Shown here: piece after piece, positions 8,482 to 16,682 of the stretch
Position numbering within the stretch: position 1 is the first letter of the stretch
How the letters are laid out: each line of letters opens with the position of its first letter
Origin: Dokdonella sp.
Lineage (GTDB): Bacteria > Pseudomonadota > Gammaproteobacteria > Xanthomonadales > Rhodanobacteraceae
Assembly: GCF_017744955.1 (NCBI RefSeq)
Contig: NZ_JAGIAG010000002.1
Location: 496,001-560,000, forward strand
Length of the DNA stretch: 64,000 nt
Reading direction: 5' to 3'
The notes under the pieces: model-generated
Databases searched by the model: none
The model's input: only the letters and a program-made list of their open reading frames with translations
What the model was told of the DNA's origin: nothing
Position numbers and translations under genes: made by a program

Positions 8482-9225
8482 ATGGGCAAGCTCCTGGAAG
8501 GTGAGGTCGCGCTGGTCACCGGCGCGAGCCGCGGCATCGGCGCTGCGATCGCGGACGAACTCGCCGCGCTCGGCGCGAAGGTGATCGGCACGGCGACGAC
8601 GGCGGCCGGCGCGCAGGCGATCGGCGAGCGCCTGGCGGCGAACGGCGGCGTCGGGCGCGAGTTGAACGTGACCGACGGCGCCGCGGTCGAGGCCCTGATC
8701 GACGCTATCGCGAAGGAGTTCGGCGCCGTCTCGATCCTCGTCAACAACGCCGGCATCACGCGCGACCAGTTGCTGATGCGCATGAAGGACGAGGACTGGC
8801 AGGCGATCCTCGACACCAACCTGAGTTCGGTCTACCGCACGAGCAAGGCGGTGCTGCGCGGCATGATGAAGGCGCGCAAGGGCCGCATCATTTCGATCGC
8901 CTCGGTGATCGGCCTGGTCGGCAATCCGGGACAGGCCAACTACGCCGCGGCGAAGGCCGGCATCATCGCGTTCTCCAAATCGCTGGCGCGCGAGATCGGC
9001 TCGCGCGGCATCACCGTCAACGTGGTCGCGCCGGGCTTCATCGACACCGACATGACGCGCGCGCTGCCCGAAGAACAGCGCAACGCGCTGCTCGGCCAGA
9101 TCGCGCTCGGGCGCCTCGGTGCGCCCGAGGACATCGCCAAGGCCGTCGCGTTCCTGGCCTCGCCGTCGGCGGCCTACGTCACCGGCGAGACGCTGCACGT
9201 CAACGGCGGCATGTACATGCCCTGA
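8482..9225 (+). CDS. fabG: 3-oxoacyl-ACP reductase
   Basis: FabG reduces beta-ketoacyl-ACP with NADPH in fatty-acid elongation. The 247-residue product has the Rossmann motif TGASRGIG, the NNAGITRD motif, catalytic Ser (ISIASVIG), Tyr and Lys (YAAAKAG), and the C-terminal VNGGMYMP. I chose ATG 8482 because it puts the Rossmann strand where E. coli FabG has it; an in-frame ATG at 8452 would add ten residues. It is followed by acpP as in most gammaproteobacteria. Confidence 0.97.
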   Translation: MGKLLEGEVALVTGASRGIGAAIADELAALGAKVIGTATTAAGAQAIGERLAANGGVGRELNVTDGAAVEALIDAIAKEFGAVSILVNNAGITRDQLLMRMKDEDWQAILDTNLSSVYRTSKAVLRGMMKARKGRIISIASVIGLVGNPGQANYAAAKAGIIAFSKSLAREIGSRGITVNVVAPGFIDTDMTRALPEEQRNALLGQIALGRLGAPEDIAKAVAFLASPSAAYVTGETLHVNGGMYMP

Positions 9226-9335
9226 GGCGGGCGTTGCCGTCGCGCCCGCGCCGGCCGCGAACGCGCCGGCTCGGGTGCCGCGGCCGTCGAAAGCGGATCG
9301 GGACCGCCGCAGTAGTTCCCGGCCCCGGCTTCCAC

Positions 9336-9341
9336 TACAAT
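9336..9341 (+). promoter_or_regulatory. acpP: Candidate -10 element upstream of acpP
   Basis: TACAAT stands out in a GC-rich 202-base gap between fabG and acpP, about 87 bases before the acpP start. No good -35 hexamer is visible at 16-18 bases, so this is a weak call. A separate acpP promoter would fit the high expression of acyl carrier protein. Confidence 0.35.
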
Positions 9342-9427
9342 GCCGCGGCTTCGGGCACGGCGCCCGCCGCGGGCCGCGCTGCACTCCGCGTACCGCACGA
9401 ATTCCCATCGGGAGGCAAGAGAGACAC

Positions 9428-9667
9428 ATGAGCACTATCGAAGAACGCGTCAAGAAAATCGTCGTCGAGCAGCTCGGCGTGAAGGAAGAGGAAGTGACGC
9501 CGAACGCCTCGTTCGTCGACGATCTCGGCGCCGACTCGCTGGACACGGTCGAGCTGGTGATGGCGCTGGAAGAGGAATTCGAGTGCGAGATTCCGGACGA
9601 AGAGGCCGAGAAGATCACCACGGTGCAGCAGGCGATCGACTACGTGAAGGCTCACGTCAAGGTCTGA
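9428..9667 (+). CDS. acpP: Acyl carrier protein
   Basis: A 79-residue acidic helical protein. The phosphopantetheine attachment site is Ser37 in the motif [18 protein letters not shown]. It carries the growing acyl chain for FabH, FabF, FabG and other enzymes. A ribosome-binding site (GGGAGGCAAGAGAG region before 9428) precedes the ATG. A strong terminator follows at 9690-9722, separating it from fabF, which is often co-transcribed in relatives. Confidence 0.98.
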   Translation: MSTIEERVKKIVVEQLGVKEEEVTPNASFVDDLGADSLDTVELVMALEEEFECEIPDEEAEKITTVQQAIDYVKAHVKV

Positions 9668-9689
9668 TCCGCGTTCCAAGCTTTGTACG

Positions 9690-9722
9690 AAGCTGCGCCC
9701 AAGAGGCGCAGCTTTCGTTTTT
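9690..9722 (+). terminator. Rho-independent terminator after acpP
   Basis: A perfect 10-bp stem (AAGCTGCGCC at 9690-9699 with GGCGCAGCTT at 9705-9714), five-base loop CAAGA, followed by TCGTTTTT. It ends the fab operon after acpP. Confidence 0.9.
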
Positions 9723-9818
9723 GCGATCGGCAACACACGCCGGCGTATGCGATCGCCGCCCGCGGGGCGGGGTAGCATTCTCATCAGACGATCGGAACAG
9801 AACAGGCAGGTTTCACTC

Positions 9819-11057
9819 ATGACCAAACGTCGCGTCGTCGTCACCGGTCTCGGCATCGTCAGCCCCGTCGGCAACGATATCGCCACCGCATGGGCCGCCA
9901 TCACCGCCGGCAAGAGCGGCATCGGCCCGGTCACGCATTTCGACGCGTCCTCGTTCCCGACGCGCATCGCCGGCGAAGTCCGCGATTTCGATCCGGCGCA
10001 GTTCGTCGCCGCGAAAGACGTCAAGAAGATGGACCCGTTCATCCACTACGGCATCGCCGCCTCGGTGCAGGCGCTGGCGGACGCGGGACTGCATCCGCAC
10101 GAGCACGACGAGGAACGCATCGGCGTGGCGGTCGGCGCCGGCATCGGCGGCATCTACACGATCGAGAAGACCGCGATCACGTATCACGAGTCGGGCCAGC
10201 GCAAGATCTCGCCGTTCTTCGTGCCCAGCTCGATCATCAACATGGCATCCGGGCAGCTGTCGATCATGCTCGGCCTGAAGGGGCCGAACATCGCCTGCGT
10301 GACCGCCTGCACCACCGGCGCGCACAACATCGGTCTCGCCATGCGCATGATCCAGTACGGCGACGCCGACGTGATGATCGCCGGCGGCGCCGAATACGCT
10401 ACGGTCGGCACCGCGATGGGCGGCTTCTGCTCCGCGCGCGCGATGTCCACGCGCAACGACGAGCCGGAAAAGGCGAGCCGTCCCTGGGACAAGGACCGCG
10501 ACGGCTTCGTGCTGTCCGACGGCGCCGGCGTGCTGGTCATCGAAGACTACGACCACGCCGTCAAGCGCGGCGCGCGCATCTACTGCGAGCTGGCCGGCTT
10601 CGGCATGAGTGGCGACGCCTACCACATGACGGCACCGTCGGAGAACGGCGACGGTGCGCGCCGCTCGATGGCGGCCGCGCTGGCCGACGCCAAGCTCAAC
10701 GCGGACCAGGTCGGCTACATCAACGCGCATGCGACCTCGACCGGCGTCGGCGACATCGCCGAAGTGCAGGCGATCAAGGCCTGCTTCGGCGACGCGGCGA
10801 AGAAGATTCCGGTCAGCTCGACCAAGTCGATGACCGGCCATCTGCTCGGTGCGGCCGGCGGCGTGGAGGCGATCTTCTCGATCCTCGCCATGCGCGACGG
10901 CGTGCTGCCGCCGACGATCAACCTCGACGAGCCGAGCGAAGGCTGCGATCTCGATTTCGTGCCGCATACGGCGCGCGAGGCGAAGATCGACGTCGCGCTG
11001 TCGAATTCGTTCGGCTTCGGCGGCACCAACGGCACCCTGGTCTTCCGCGGCATGTGA
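9819..11057 (+). CDS. fabF: Beta-ketoacyl-ACP synthase II
   Basis: FabF elongates acyl-ACP with malonyl-ACP. The 412-residue product has the nucleophile Cys164 ([10 protein letters not shown]) and the two catalytic His motifs INAHATST and [12 protein letters not shown], plus the GFGGTNG C-terminal loop. The ATG at 9819 gives [18 protein letters not shown], the standard N-terminus; a longer frame reaching 9747 crosses the preceding intergenic region. It is separated from acpP by a terminator and heads the pabB-mltG-tmk-holB-pilZ gene string. Confidence 0.97.
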   Translation: MTKRRVVVTGLGIVSPVGNDIATAWAAITAGKSGIGPVTHFDASSFPTRIAGEVRDFDPAQFVAAKDVKKMDPFIHYGIAASVQALADAGLHPHEHDEERIGVAVGAGIGGIYTIEKTAITYHESGQRKISPFFVPSSIINMASGQLSIMLGLKGPNIACVTACTTGAHNIGLAMRMIQYGDADVMIAGGAEYATVGTAMGGFCSARAMSTRNDEPEKASRPWDKDRDGFVLSDGAGVLVIEDYDHAVKRGARIYCELAGFGMSGDAYHMTAPSENGDGARRSMAAALADAKLNADQVGYINAHATSTGVGDIAEVQAIKACFGDAAKKIPVSSTKSMTGHLLGAAGGVEAIFSILAMRDGVLPPTINLDEPSEGCDLDFVPHTAREAKIDVALSNSFGFGGTNGTLVFRGM

Positions 11058-11087
11058 GTTCGGCTGCCGCCGAGCGTGGAAGACTTT

Positions 11088-11154
11088 GGACGCGGATCGA
11101 CACGGATAAATACAGAAAAGCTTTATCGGTGTTCATCCGCCTTGATCCGCGTCC
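11088..11154. repeat. Imperfect intergenic palindrome, REP-like
   Basis: Outer arms GGACGCGGATC (11088-11098) and GATCCGCGTCC (11144-11154) are exact inverted repeats, and inner arms ACACGGATAAA and TTTATCGGTGT pair with one mismatch. The element fills the 109-base gap between fabF and pabB. Sequences of this kind (CGCGGATNAACACGGAT) recur in many proteobacterial intergenic regions; only one copy is present here. It may also act as a transcription stop or mRNA 3' protector. Confidence 0.6.
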
Positions 11155-11166
11155 GGCTCCTTTCCC

Positions 11167-12513
11167 ATGAGCTGCATCGTTCGCGAACTCGCCGGCAGCC
11201 GCGACCTGTTGGCGCTCGCCGCCGCCCATCCGCAGCGCTATCCCGGATTGCTCGAAAGCGCCGCGCGCGGCAATGCGCGCGCGCGCTTCGACATCCTGTT
11301 CGCGTTTCCGCAGCAGGCGCTGCGGTTGGACGAGGGCGGACTGGACGGCAATCGTCCCGCCGCGGATTTCCTCGACGCGCTCGACGTGGCCTGGCGCGCG
11401 GAATCCTGCGCACGCAGCGACGACGACGCACCGCCGTTCCGCGGCGGCTGGCTGCTCTACCTGGGCTACGAACTCGCCCGGCAAGTCGAACCGAGCCTGC
11501 GTCTGCCGCCGCCGCGTGACGCGGCGTTGCCGACTGCGCTCGCATTGCGCTGCCCCGCGGCGATCCTGCTCGACCACGAGCGCGATCGCACTCTGCTCGT
11601 CGCGGAGCCCGGCTGCGAGTCCCTGCTCGATGCGATGCAGGCCGACCTCGACACGGCGGCGCGGTTCTCGCCGCGGCCGCTCGTCGTCGATGCGCTCGAG
11701 GAGGACGCGCCGCAGGATTTCGTCGACGGCGTCGCACGCGTGCACGCGCATCTGCGCGCCGGCGACGTGTTCCAGGTCAACCTGTCGCGCGAATGGCGCG
11801 CGCGCTGCGCCGGACCGCCGGCGCCGGCGGCGTTGTACGACGCATTGCGCCGCGCCAACCCGGCGCCGTTCGCCGGCCTACTGCAATACGAGGACTGGGC
11901 GATCGCGAGTTCCTCGCCCGAGCGCCTGATCGAAGTCCACGGCGAGCACGCGCAGACGCGCCCGATCGCCGGCACGCGGGCGCGCTTCGCCGGCGACGAC
12001 GACGCGGCGCGCGTGCGCGAGCTGGTCGGCCATCCGAAGGAACGCGCCGAGCACGTCATGCTGATCGATCTCGAACGCAACGATCTCGGCCGCGTCTGCG
12101 CGCCCGGCAGCGTCGTCGCCGACGAGATCATGTCGGTCGAGAGCTACGCGCACGTCCACCACATCGTCTCGAACGTGCGCGGCCGCCTGCGCGCCGGCGT
12201 CACGCCGGGACAGGCGATCCGCGCGGTGTTTCCGGGCGGCACGATCACCGGCTGCCCGAAGGTGCGCTGCATGCAGATCATCGCCGATCTGGAAGGCGTC
12301 GGCCGCGGCGCCTACACCGGTTCGCTCGGCTACCTCAACCGTGACGGCGACCTGGATCTGAACATCCTGATCCGCACGCTGACCCTGCACGGCGCCGGCG
12401 TTCGCTTCCGCGCCGGCGCCGGCATCGTCGCCGACTCGGACGCGCTGCACGAGCTCGACGAGACGCGCGCCAAGGCGCGCGGGCTGTTGCGCGCGCTCGG
12501 GGCCGACGCATGA
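11167..12513 (+). CDS. pabB: Aminodeoxychorismate synthase component I (or anthranilate synthase-like)
   Basis: A 448-residue chorismate-binding enzyme with the C-terminal ADCS/anthranilate synthase/isochorismate synthase core: RAGDVFQVNLSREW, SSSPERLIEV, SVESYAHVHHIVSNV, FPGGTITGCPK and GAYTGSLGYL. The position between fabF and mltG, where relatives carry pab genes, indicates PabB, which makes aminodeoxychorismate for folate with a PabA glutaminase. One feature points the other way: PIAGT at 266-270 carries Ala where E. coli PabB has its active-site Lys (PIKGT), the anthranilate-synthase state, although some PabB proteins also have Ala. pabC is not found next to it. Confidence 0.8.
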   Translation: MSCIVRELAGSRDLLALAAAHPQRYPGLLESAARGNARARFDILFAFPQQALRLDEGGLDGNRPAADFLDALDVAWRAESCARSDDDAPPFRGGWLLYLGYELARQVEPSLRLPPPRDAALPTALALRCPAAILLDHERDRTLLVAEPGCESLLDAMQADLDTAARFSPRPLVVDALEEDAPQDFVDGVARVHAHLRAGDVFQVNLSREWRARCAGPPAPAALYDALRRANPAPFAGLLQYEDWAIASSSPERLIEVHGEHAQTRPIAGTRARFAGDDDAARVRELVGHPKERAEHVMLIDLERNDLGRVCAPGSVVADEIMSVESYAHVHHIVSNVRGRLRAGVTPGQAIRAVFPGGTITGCPKVRCMQIIADLEGVGRGAYTGSLGYLNRDGDLDLNILIRTLTLHGAGVRFRAGAGIVADSDALHELDETRAKARGLLRALGADA

Positions 12514-12686
12514 CGATGCGCGGCGCGGACGCTTCGAACGCTCCGCGGTGTCCGCGAGGAAGCGGCCGGTCGCGGGAGCGGCACTCGAACGCGGTTCGCG
12601 CCCGGCGATCGGAAAATCGCCGGGAAGACGGGTTTTCGCAGTTCCCCGATGGGTTGCGACACCGAATCCGGCTAAGCTGGCGCGTC

Positions 12687-13760
12687 ATGCCGATCTCGAC
12701 ATTCCTTCCCGACAGACGCGCCGTTCGCGGCGGCGCGATGCTGTGGCTGCTGCTCGCGCTGGTCCTGCTCGGCCTCCTCGCCGCAGCAGCCGCGGTGGGC
12801 TGGTACGACTACCGCCGCTTCACCGATTCGCCGCTGCCGATCGCGCGCGCCGACGCGACCATCGACGTCGCCCGCGGCGCCAGCTATCGCGACATTCTCG
12901 CCCAGTTGCGGCGCGAGGGCCTGGCCGGCTCCGGTACGCTCGACGACCTGCGTTGGCGTGCGCTCGGCCGCGAACTCGGCGTCGCCGGCCGCCTGCACGC
13001 CGGCGAGTACGCCTTGCCGCAAGGGCTGACGCCGCGCGAGCTGCTGCGCCGCATGGAGGCGGGGCAGGTCGTGCAGCACCGCTTCACGATCATCGACGGC
13101 TGGACGTTCAAGCAGCTGCGCGTCGCCTTGGCGAACGAGACCGGCCTGGCGCAGACGCTGCCGACGCTGTCGGACGAGGACATCGCGAAGAAATTCGCCG
13201 TCGCCGAAGGCAATCCCGAAGGCTGGTTCCTGCCGGAAACCTATTCCTTCGTGAAGGGCGAAGCGGACGTCGACGTGCTCAACCGCGCGCATGCCGCGAT
13301 GAAGAAGGCGCTGGACAAGGCCTGGGCCGGGCGCGACGCCGGCAGCGTGAAGCTCGACAGTCCGTACCAGGCGCTGATCCTGGCCTCGATCGTCGAGAAG
13401 GAAACCGGCCGTCCCGACGAGCGGCCGCTGATCGCCGGCGTGTTCCTGCGCAGGCTCCAATTCCGCATGCGCCTGCAGACCGATCCGACCGTGATCTACG
13501 GTCTCGGCGCGAGCTACGACGGCAACATCCGCAAGCGCGACCTCGAAACCGACACGCCGTACAACACCTACACGCGCGACGGCCTGCCGCCGACGCCGAT
13601 CGCCTTGCCCGGCGTGCCGGCGCTGGAAGCGGCGATGCACCCGACGCCGGGAGACGCGTTGTACTTCGTCGCGCGCGGCGACGGCAGCCACGAATTCACG
13701 CCGACGCTCGACGAGCACAACCGCGCCGTGCAGAAGTACCAGTTGCGTCGAAATCCATGA
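12687..13760 (+). CDS. mltG: Endolytic murein transglycosylase MltG
   Basis: A 357-residue YceG/MltG protein that cleaves nascent glycan strands and so ends peptidoglycan chain elongation. One N-terminal membrane anchor (about residues 15-36, rich in Leu and Ala) is followed by a LysM-like part (SYRDILAQL...GLAGSG) and the catalytic YceG domain. That domain shows the Glu motif ILASIVEKETG, PTVIYGLG, YNTYTRDGLPPTPI and the ending FTPTLDEHNRAVQKYQ. The 173 bases before it hold no recognisable gene. The stop overlaps the tmk start (ATGA). Confidence 0.95.
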   Translation: MPISTFLPDRRAVRGGAMLWLLLALVLLGLLAAAAAVGWYDYRRFTDSPLPIARADATIDVARGASYRDILAQLRREGLAGSGTLDDLRWRALGRELGVAGRLHAGEYALPQGLTPRELLRRMEAGQVVQHRFTIIDGWTFKQLRVALANETGLAQTLPTLSDEDIAKKFAVAEGNPEGWFLPETYSFVKGEADVDVLNRAHAAMKKALDKAWAGRDAGSVKLDSPYQALILASIVEKETGRPDERPLIAGVFLRRLQFRMRLQTDPTVIYGLGASYDGNIRKRDLETDTPYNTYTRDGLPPTPIALPGVPALEAAMHPTPGDALYFVARGDGSHEFTPTLDEHNRAVQKYQLRRNP

Positions 13761-14407
13761 ACGCGCGGACTCGCCGAGGAACGTTGATCACGCTCGAAGG
13801 CGGCGAGGGCGCCGGCAAGAGCACGGTGCTCGCGGCGCTGCGCGCGCGCCTGGTCGAGCGCGGCATCGACGTGGTCGTCACGCGCGAGCCCGGCGGCACT
13901 CCGTTCGGCGAGGCGGTGCGCGCACTGGTGCTCGATCCGGCGCGCGGCGAACTATGCGCCGAGAGCGAGCTGCTGCTGATGTTCGCCGCGCGCGCGCAAC
14001 ACGTGCGCGAGGTGATCGAGCCGGCGCTCGCGGCCGGCCGCTGGGTGTTGTCCGACCGCTACACCGACGCGAGCTACGCCTACCAGGGCGGCGGCCGCGG
14101 CCAGCCGCTGGCGCGCATCGCCGAACTGGAAAGCTGGGCCGCGCCGATCAAGCCCGGACTGACCTTGCTGCTCGATCTGCCGGTCGCCGACGGTCTCGCG
14201 CGCGCCGGCGCGCGCAGCGAGGCCGATCGCATCGAGCGCGAGACGGAGGATTTCTTCGAGCGCGTACGCAACGCCTATCGCGCGCGCGCTGCCGCCGATC
14301 CGGAACGTTTCCGCGTGATCGATTCGAGCCAGCCGGTCGACGTCGTGCGCGTGGCGGCCTGTGCGGCGGTCGACGCCTTCGTCGATCGCGCCGGGGAATT
14401 CCGATGA
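13757..14407 (+). CDS. tmk: Thymidylate kinase
   Basis: Converts dTMP to dTDP. The 216-residue enzyme has the P-loop GGEGAGKST (15-23), the TREPGGTP motif, the SDRYTDASYAYQG motif and a lid segment (ARSEADRIERE) with the basic residues of the type II lid. It overlaps mltG and holB by ATGA junctions, giving tight translational coupling in the mltG-tmk-holB-pilZ string. Confidence 0.96.
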   Translation: MNARTRRGTLITLEGGEGAGKSTVLAALRARLVERGIDVVVTREPGGTPFGEAVRALVLDPARGELCAESELLLMFAARAQHVREVIEPALAAGRWVLSDRYTDASYAYQGGGRGQPLARIAELESWAAPIKPGLTLLLDLPVADGLARAGARSEADRIERETEDFFERVRNAYRARAAADPERFRVIDSSQPVDVVRVAACAAVDAFVDRAGEFR

Positions 14408-15378
14408 GCTTGCAGCCGTGGCTCGGGGACAGCTGGCGCGTGCTCGCCGGTGCGCTCGCCGCGCAGCGCCTGCATCACGGCTTGCTGATCGTCGCGCCGG
14501 CCGGCTACGGCAAGCGCGCGCTGGCCGAGGCGTTCGCCGCCGCGGCGCTGTGCACGCAGCGCGACGCGGAAGGCCGGGCCTGCGGCCGCTGCCGCGGCTG
14601 CCAGCTGCTCGCCGCCGGCTCGCATCCGGATTTCGTGCGTGTCGCGCTCGAGCTGCGCGACGACGGCAAGACCCGTACCGAGATCACCGTCGACCAGATC
14701 CGCGCGCTGTCGCAGCGGCTGGCGATGTCGAGCCAGTTCGGCGGCTTGCAGATCGCGTTGATCGATCCGGCCGATCGCCTCAACGCCGCGGCGGCGAACG
14801 CGCTGCTGAAGACATTGGAAGAGCCGACGCCGGCGACGGTGATCGTGCTCGTCGCCGACGAGGCGGCACGCCTGCCGGCGACGATCCGCAGCCGCTGTCA
14901 GCGCATCGACGTGCGTCCGCCGTCGCGCGAGGAGGCGCTGGCGTGGCTGCACGCGCAGCGCGTCGACGCCGGGCGTGCGCAGGCCGCGCTGGAGGCGAGC
15001 CTCGGCAACCCCGGGCTGGCGCTGGAATGGCTCGCCGACGCGACGCTCGATCTGCGCGAAGGCTGCGCCGAGGATCTCGCCGCGCTGGCGCGCGGGCGGC
15101 GCACGGCTTACGAGATCGCCGAGCGCTGGACGGCCGATCGGCCGGAGTTACGCCTGTGGTTCGCCGCCGCGCTGGCGCGCGACGAAGCGAACCGCCTCGC
15201 ACGTGGCGAAACCGGCGCGTTCGGCTTGACCGCACGCGGCGAAATCCCCAAGCTTGCCGCGTGGTTCGGCCGCGCGAATCGTGCGCGCGGCCTACTCGCG
15301 ACGCCGCTGCGTCCGGAACTGGTCCTGCTGGACCTGTTGCGCACCTGGCCGATGCGGGCGAATCCGGGGAGAGGGTGA
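14404..15378 (+). CDS. holB: DNA polymerase III subunit delta'
   Basis: The clamp-loader delta' subunit, 324 residues. The nucleotide-binding fold is present with a degenerate P-loop (APAGYGKRAL), a zinc-module cysteine cluster (CTQRDAEGRACGRCRGC) and the AAANALLKTLEEP and LPATIRSRCQRI motifs typical of delta'/tau family subunits. The modified P-loop fits the non-hydrolysing role of delta'. It starts inside the tmk stop codon. Confidence 0.94.
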   Translation: MSLQPWLGDSWRVLAGALAAQRLHHGLLIVAPAGYGKRALAEAFAAAALCTQRDAEGRACGRCRGCQLLAAGSHPDFVRVALELRDDGKTRTEITVDQIRALSQRLAMSSQFGGLQIALIDPADRLNAAAANALLKTLEEPTPATVIVLVADEAARLPATIRSRCQRIDVRPPSREEALAWLHAQRVDAGRAQAALEASLGNPGLALEWLADATLDLREGCAEDLAALARGRRTAYEIAERWTADRPELRLWFAAALARDEANRLARGETGAFGLTARGEIPKLAAWFGRANRARGLLATPLRPELVLLDLLRTWPMRANPGRG

Positions 15379-15381
15379 GAG

Positions 15382-15747
15382 ATGGCGACACCGGCATCGA
15401 GCGGCGCACCGCGGCAGGGCATCCTGTCGCTGGCGATCAAGGACAAGGGCGCGCTGTTCAACGCCTACATGCCGTTCGTGCGCGGCGGCGGCCTGTTCGT
15501 GCCGACGACCAAGCGCTACAGCCTCGGCGACGAGGTCTTCATCCTGCTCTCGCTGATGGACGAGAAGGATCGCCTGCCGGTCGCCGGCAAGGTGGTCTGG
15601 ATCACCCCGAGCGGCGCGCAAGGCAATCGCCTCGCCGGCATCGGCGTGCAGTTCAACGATTCCTCCGACGGCGACACTGCGCGCACCAAGATCGAATCCA
15701 TCCTGGCCGGCATCCTGACCCAGGAACGGCCGACGCATACGATGTAA
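15382..15747 (+). CDS. pilZ: PilZ domain protein (type IV pilus type)
   Basis: A 121-residue protein of the original PilZ type, needed for type IV pilus assembly in Pseudomonas and Xanthomonas. It has GILSLAIKDKGALFNAYMPFVRGGGLFVPT at the start and the VVWITP...GNRLAGIGVQF core. The RxxxR and D/NxSxxG c-di-GMP-binding motifs are missing, as in canonical PilZ, so it probably does not bind c-di-GMP. A strong ribosome-binding site (GGGAGAGGGTGAGAG) sits before ATG 15382, three bases after holB. Confidence 0.93.
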   Translation: MATPASSGAPRQGILSLAIKDKGALFNAYMPFVRGGGLFVPTTKRYSLGDEVFILLSLMDEKDRLPVAGKVVWITPSGAQGNRLAGIGVQFNDSSDGDTARTKIESILAGILTQERPTHTM

Positions 15748-15749
15748 TC

Positions 15750-16673
15750 ATGCGCATCCTGATCCTCGGCGCGGGCGCGATCGGCGGCTACTTCGGCGCA
15801 CGGCTGATCGAGGCCGGTGTCGACGTCACGTTTCTTGTCCGACCCGCGCGCGCGGCATTGCTCGCCGAACACGGCCTGCGCGTATTTTCCGCGCGCGGCG
15901 ACGTCGCGCGGCCGGTCCGCGCGATCAGCGAGGTCGACGGCGCCTACGATCTCGTCCTGCTCTCCTGCAAGGCCTACGACCTCGATTCGGCGATCGCGGC
16001 GATCCGCCCGGCCGTCGGTGCCGGTTCGCTGGTGCTGCCGCTGTTGAACGGCCTGCGCCATCTGGACGCGCTCGACGCCGCGTTCGGCGCCGAGCGCGTG
16101 CTCGGCGGGCTCTGCCACATCTCGGTCACGCTAGAGGCGGACGGCGCGATCCGCCAGTTCGGCGCGCTCGAACGGCTGACGTACGGCCGCCGCCAGGCGG
16201 ACCTCGCGATTCCGGCGGGGCTCGATGCCGCGTTGCGTTCGATCGGTCCGCAGGTCACGCGCAGCGACGCGGTGCTCGGCGCGATGTGGGACAAGTTCGC
16301 CTTCATCGCCGCGCTGGCCGGCGGCACCTGCCTGCTGCGCGGCGCGGTCGGCGAGATCGTCGCGACGGCGGAAGGCGCCGACCTCATGCGCCGCCTGCAC
16401 GGCGAGTGCGCGGAAGTGGCCGCACGCAGCGGACATCCGCTCGGCGGCGAGGCGATCGACGCCGCGCTCGGTATCCTCGCCGCGCCCGGCTCGCCATTGA
16501 AGTCCTCGATGCTGCGCGACCTCGAACGCGGCGCGCGCACCGAAGGCGAGCACATCCTCGGCGATCTGCGCCGGCGTGCGATCGCGTTCGGTGTGGACAC
16601 GCCGCTGCTGGCGGCAGCGCTGACGCACGTGCGCGTGTACGAGGCCGGGCGCGAGGCGAACCCCGCGGCGTGA
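15750..16673 (+). CDS. panE: 2-dehydropantoate 2-reductase
   Basis: A 307-residue ketopantoate reductase that makes pantoate for CoA synthesis using NADPH. It has the N-terminal dinucleotide motif LGAGAIGGYFG, the SCKAYDLD segment, the conserved Lys in MWDKFAFIAA and the C-terminal SSMLRDLERGARTE...GDL substrate-binding motif. In relatives tatD usually follows pilZ; here panE takes that place, starting three bases after the pilZ stop. The family also includes reductases of other 2-oxoacids, so the exact substrate is inferred. Confidence 0.87.
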   Translation: MRILILGAGAIGGYFGARLIEAGVDVTFLVRPARAALLAEHGLRVFSARGDVARPVRAISEVDGAYDLVLLSCKAYDLDSAIAAIRPAVGAGSLVLPLLNGLRHLDALDAAFGAERVLGGLCHISVTLEADGAIRQFGALERLTYGRRQADLAIPAGLDAALRSIGPQVTRSDAVLGAMWDKFAFIAALAGGTCLLRGAVGEIVATAEGADLMRRLHGECAEVAARSGHPLGGEAIDAALGILAAPGSPLKSSMLRDLERGARTEGEHILGDLRRRAIAFGVDTPLLAAALTHVRVYEAGREANPAA

Positions 16674-16682
16674 GGCAAAAGT

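Noticed and set aside
15382-15747. PilZ domain protein as a c-di-GMP receptor
   Set aside because: The c-di-GMP-binding motifs are missing, as in the founding PilZ pilus protein; this is typical, not unusual.
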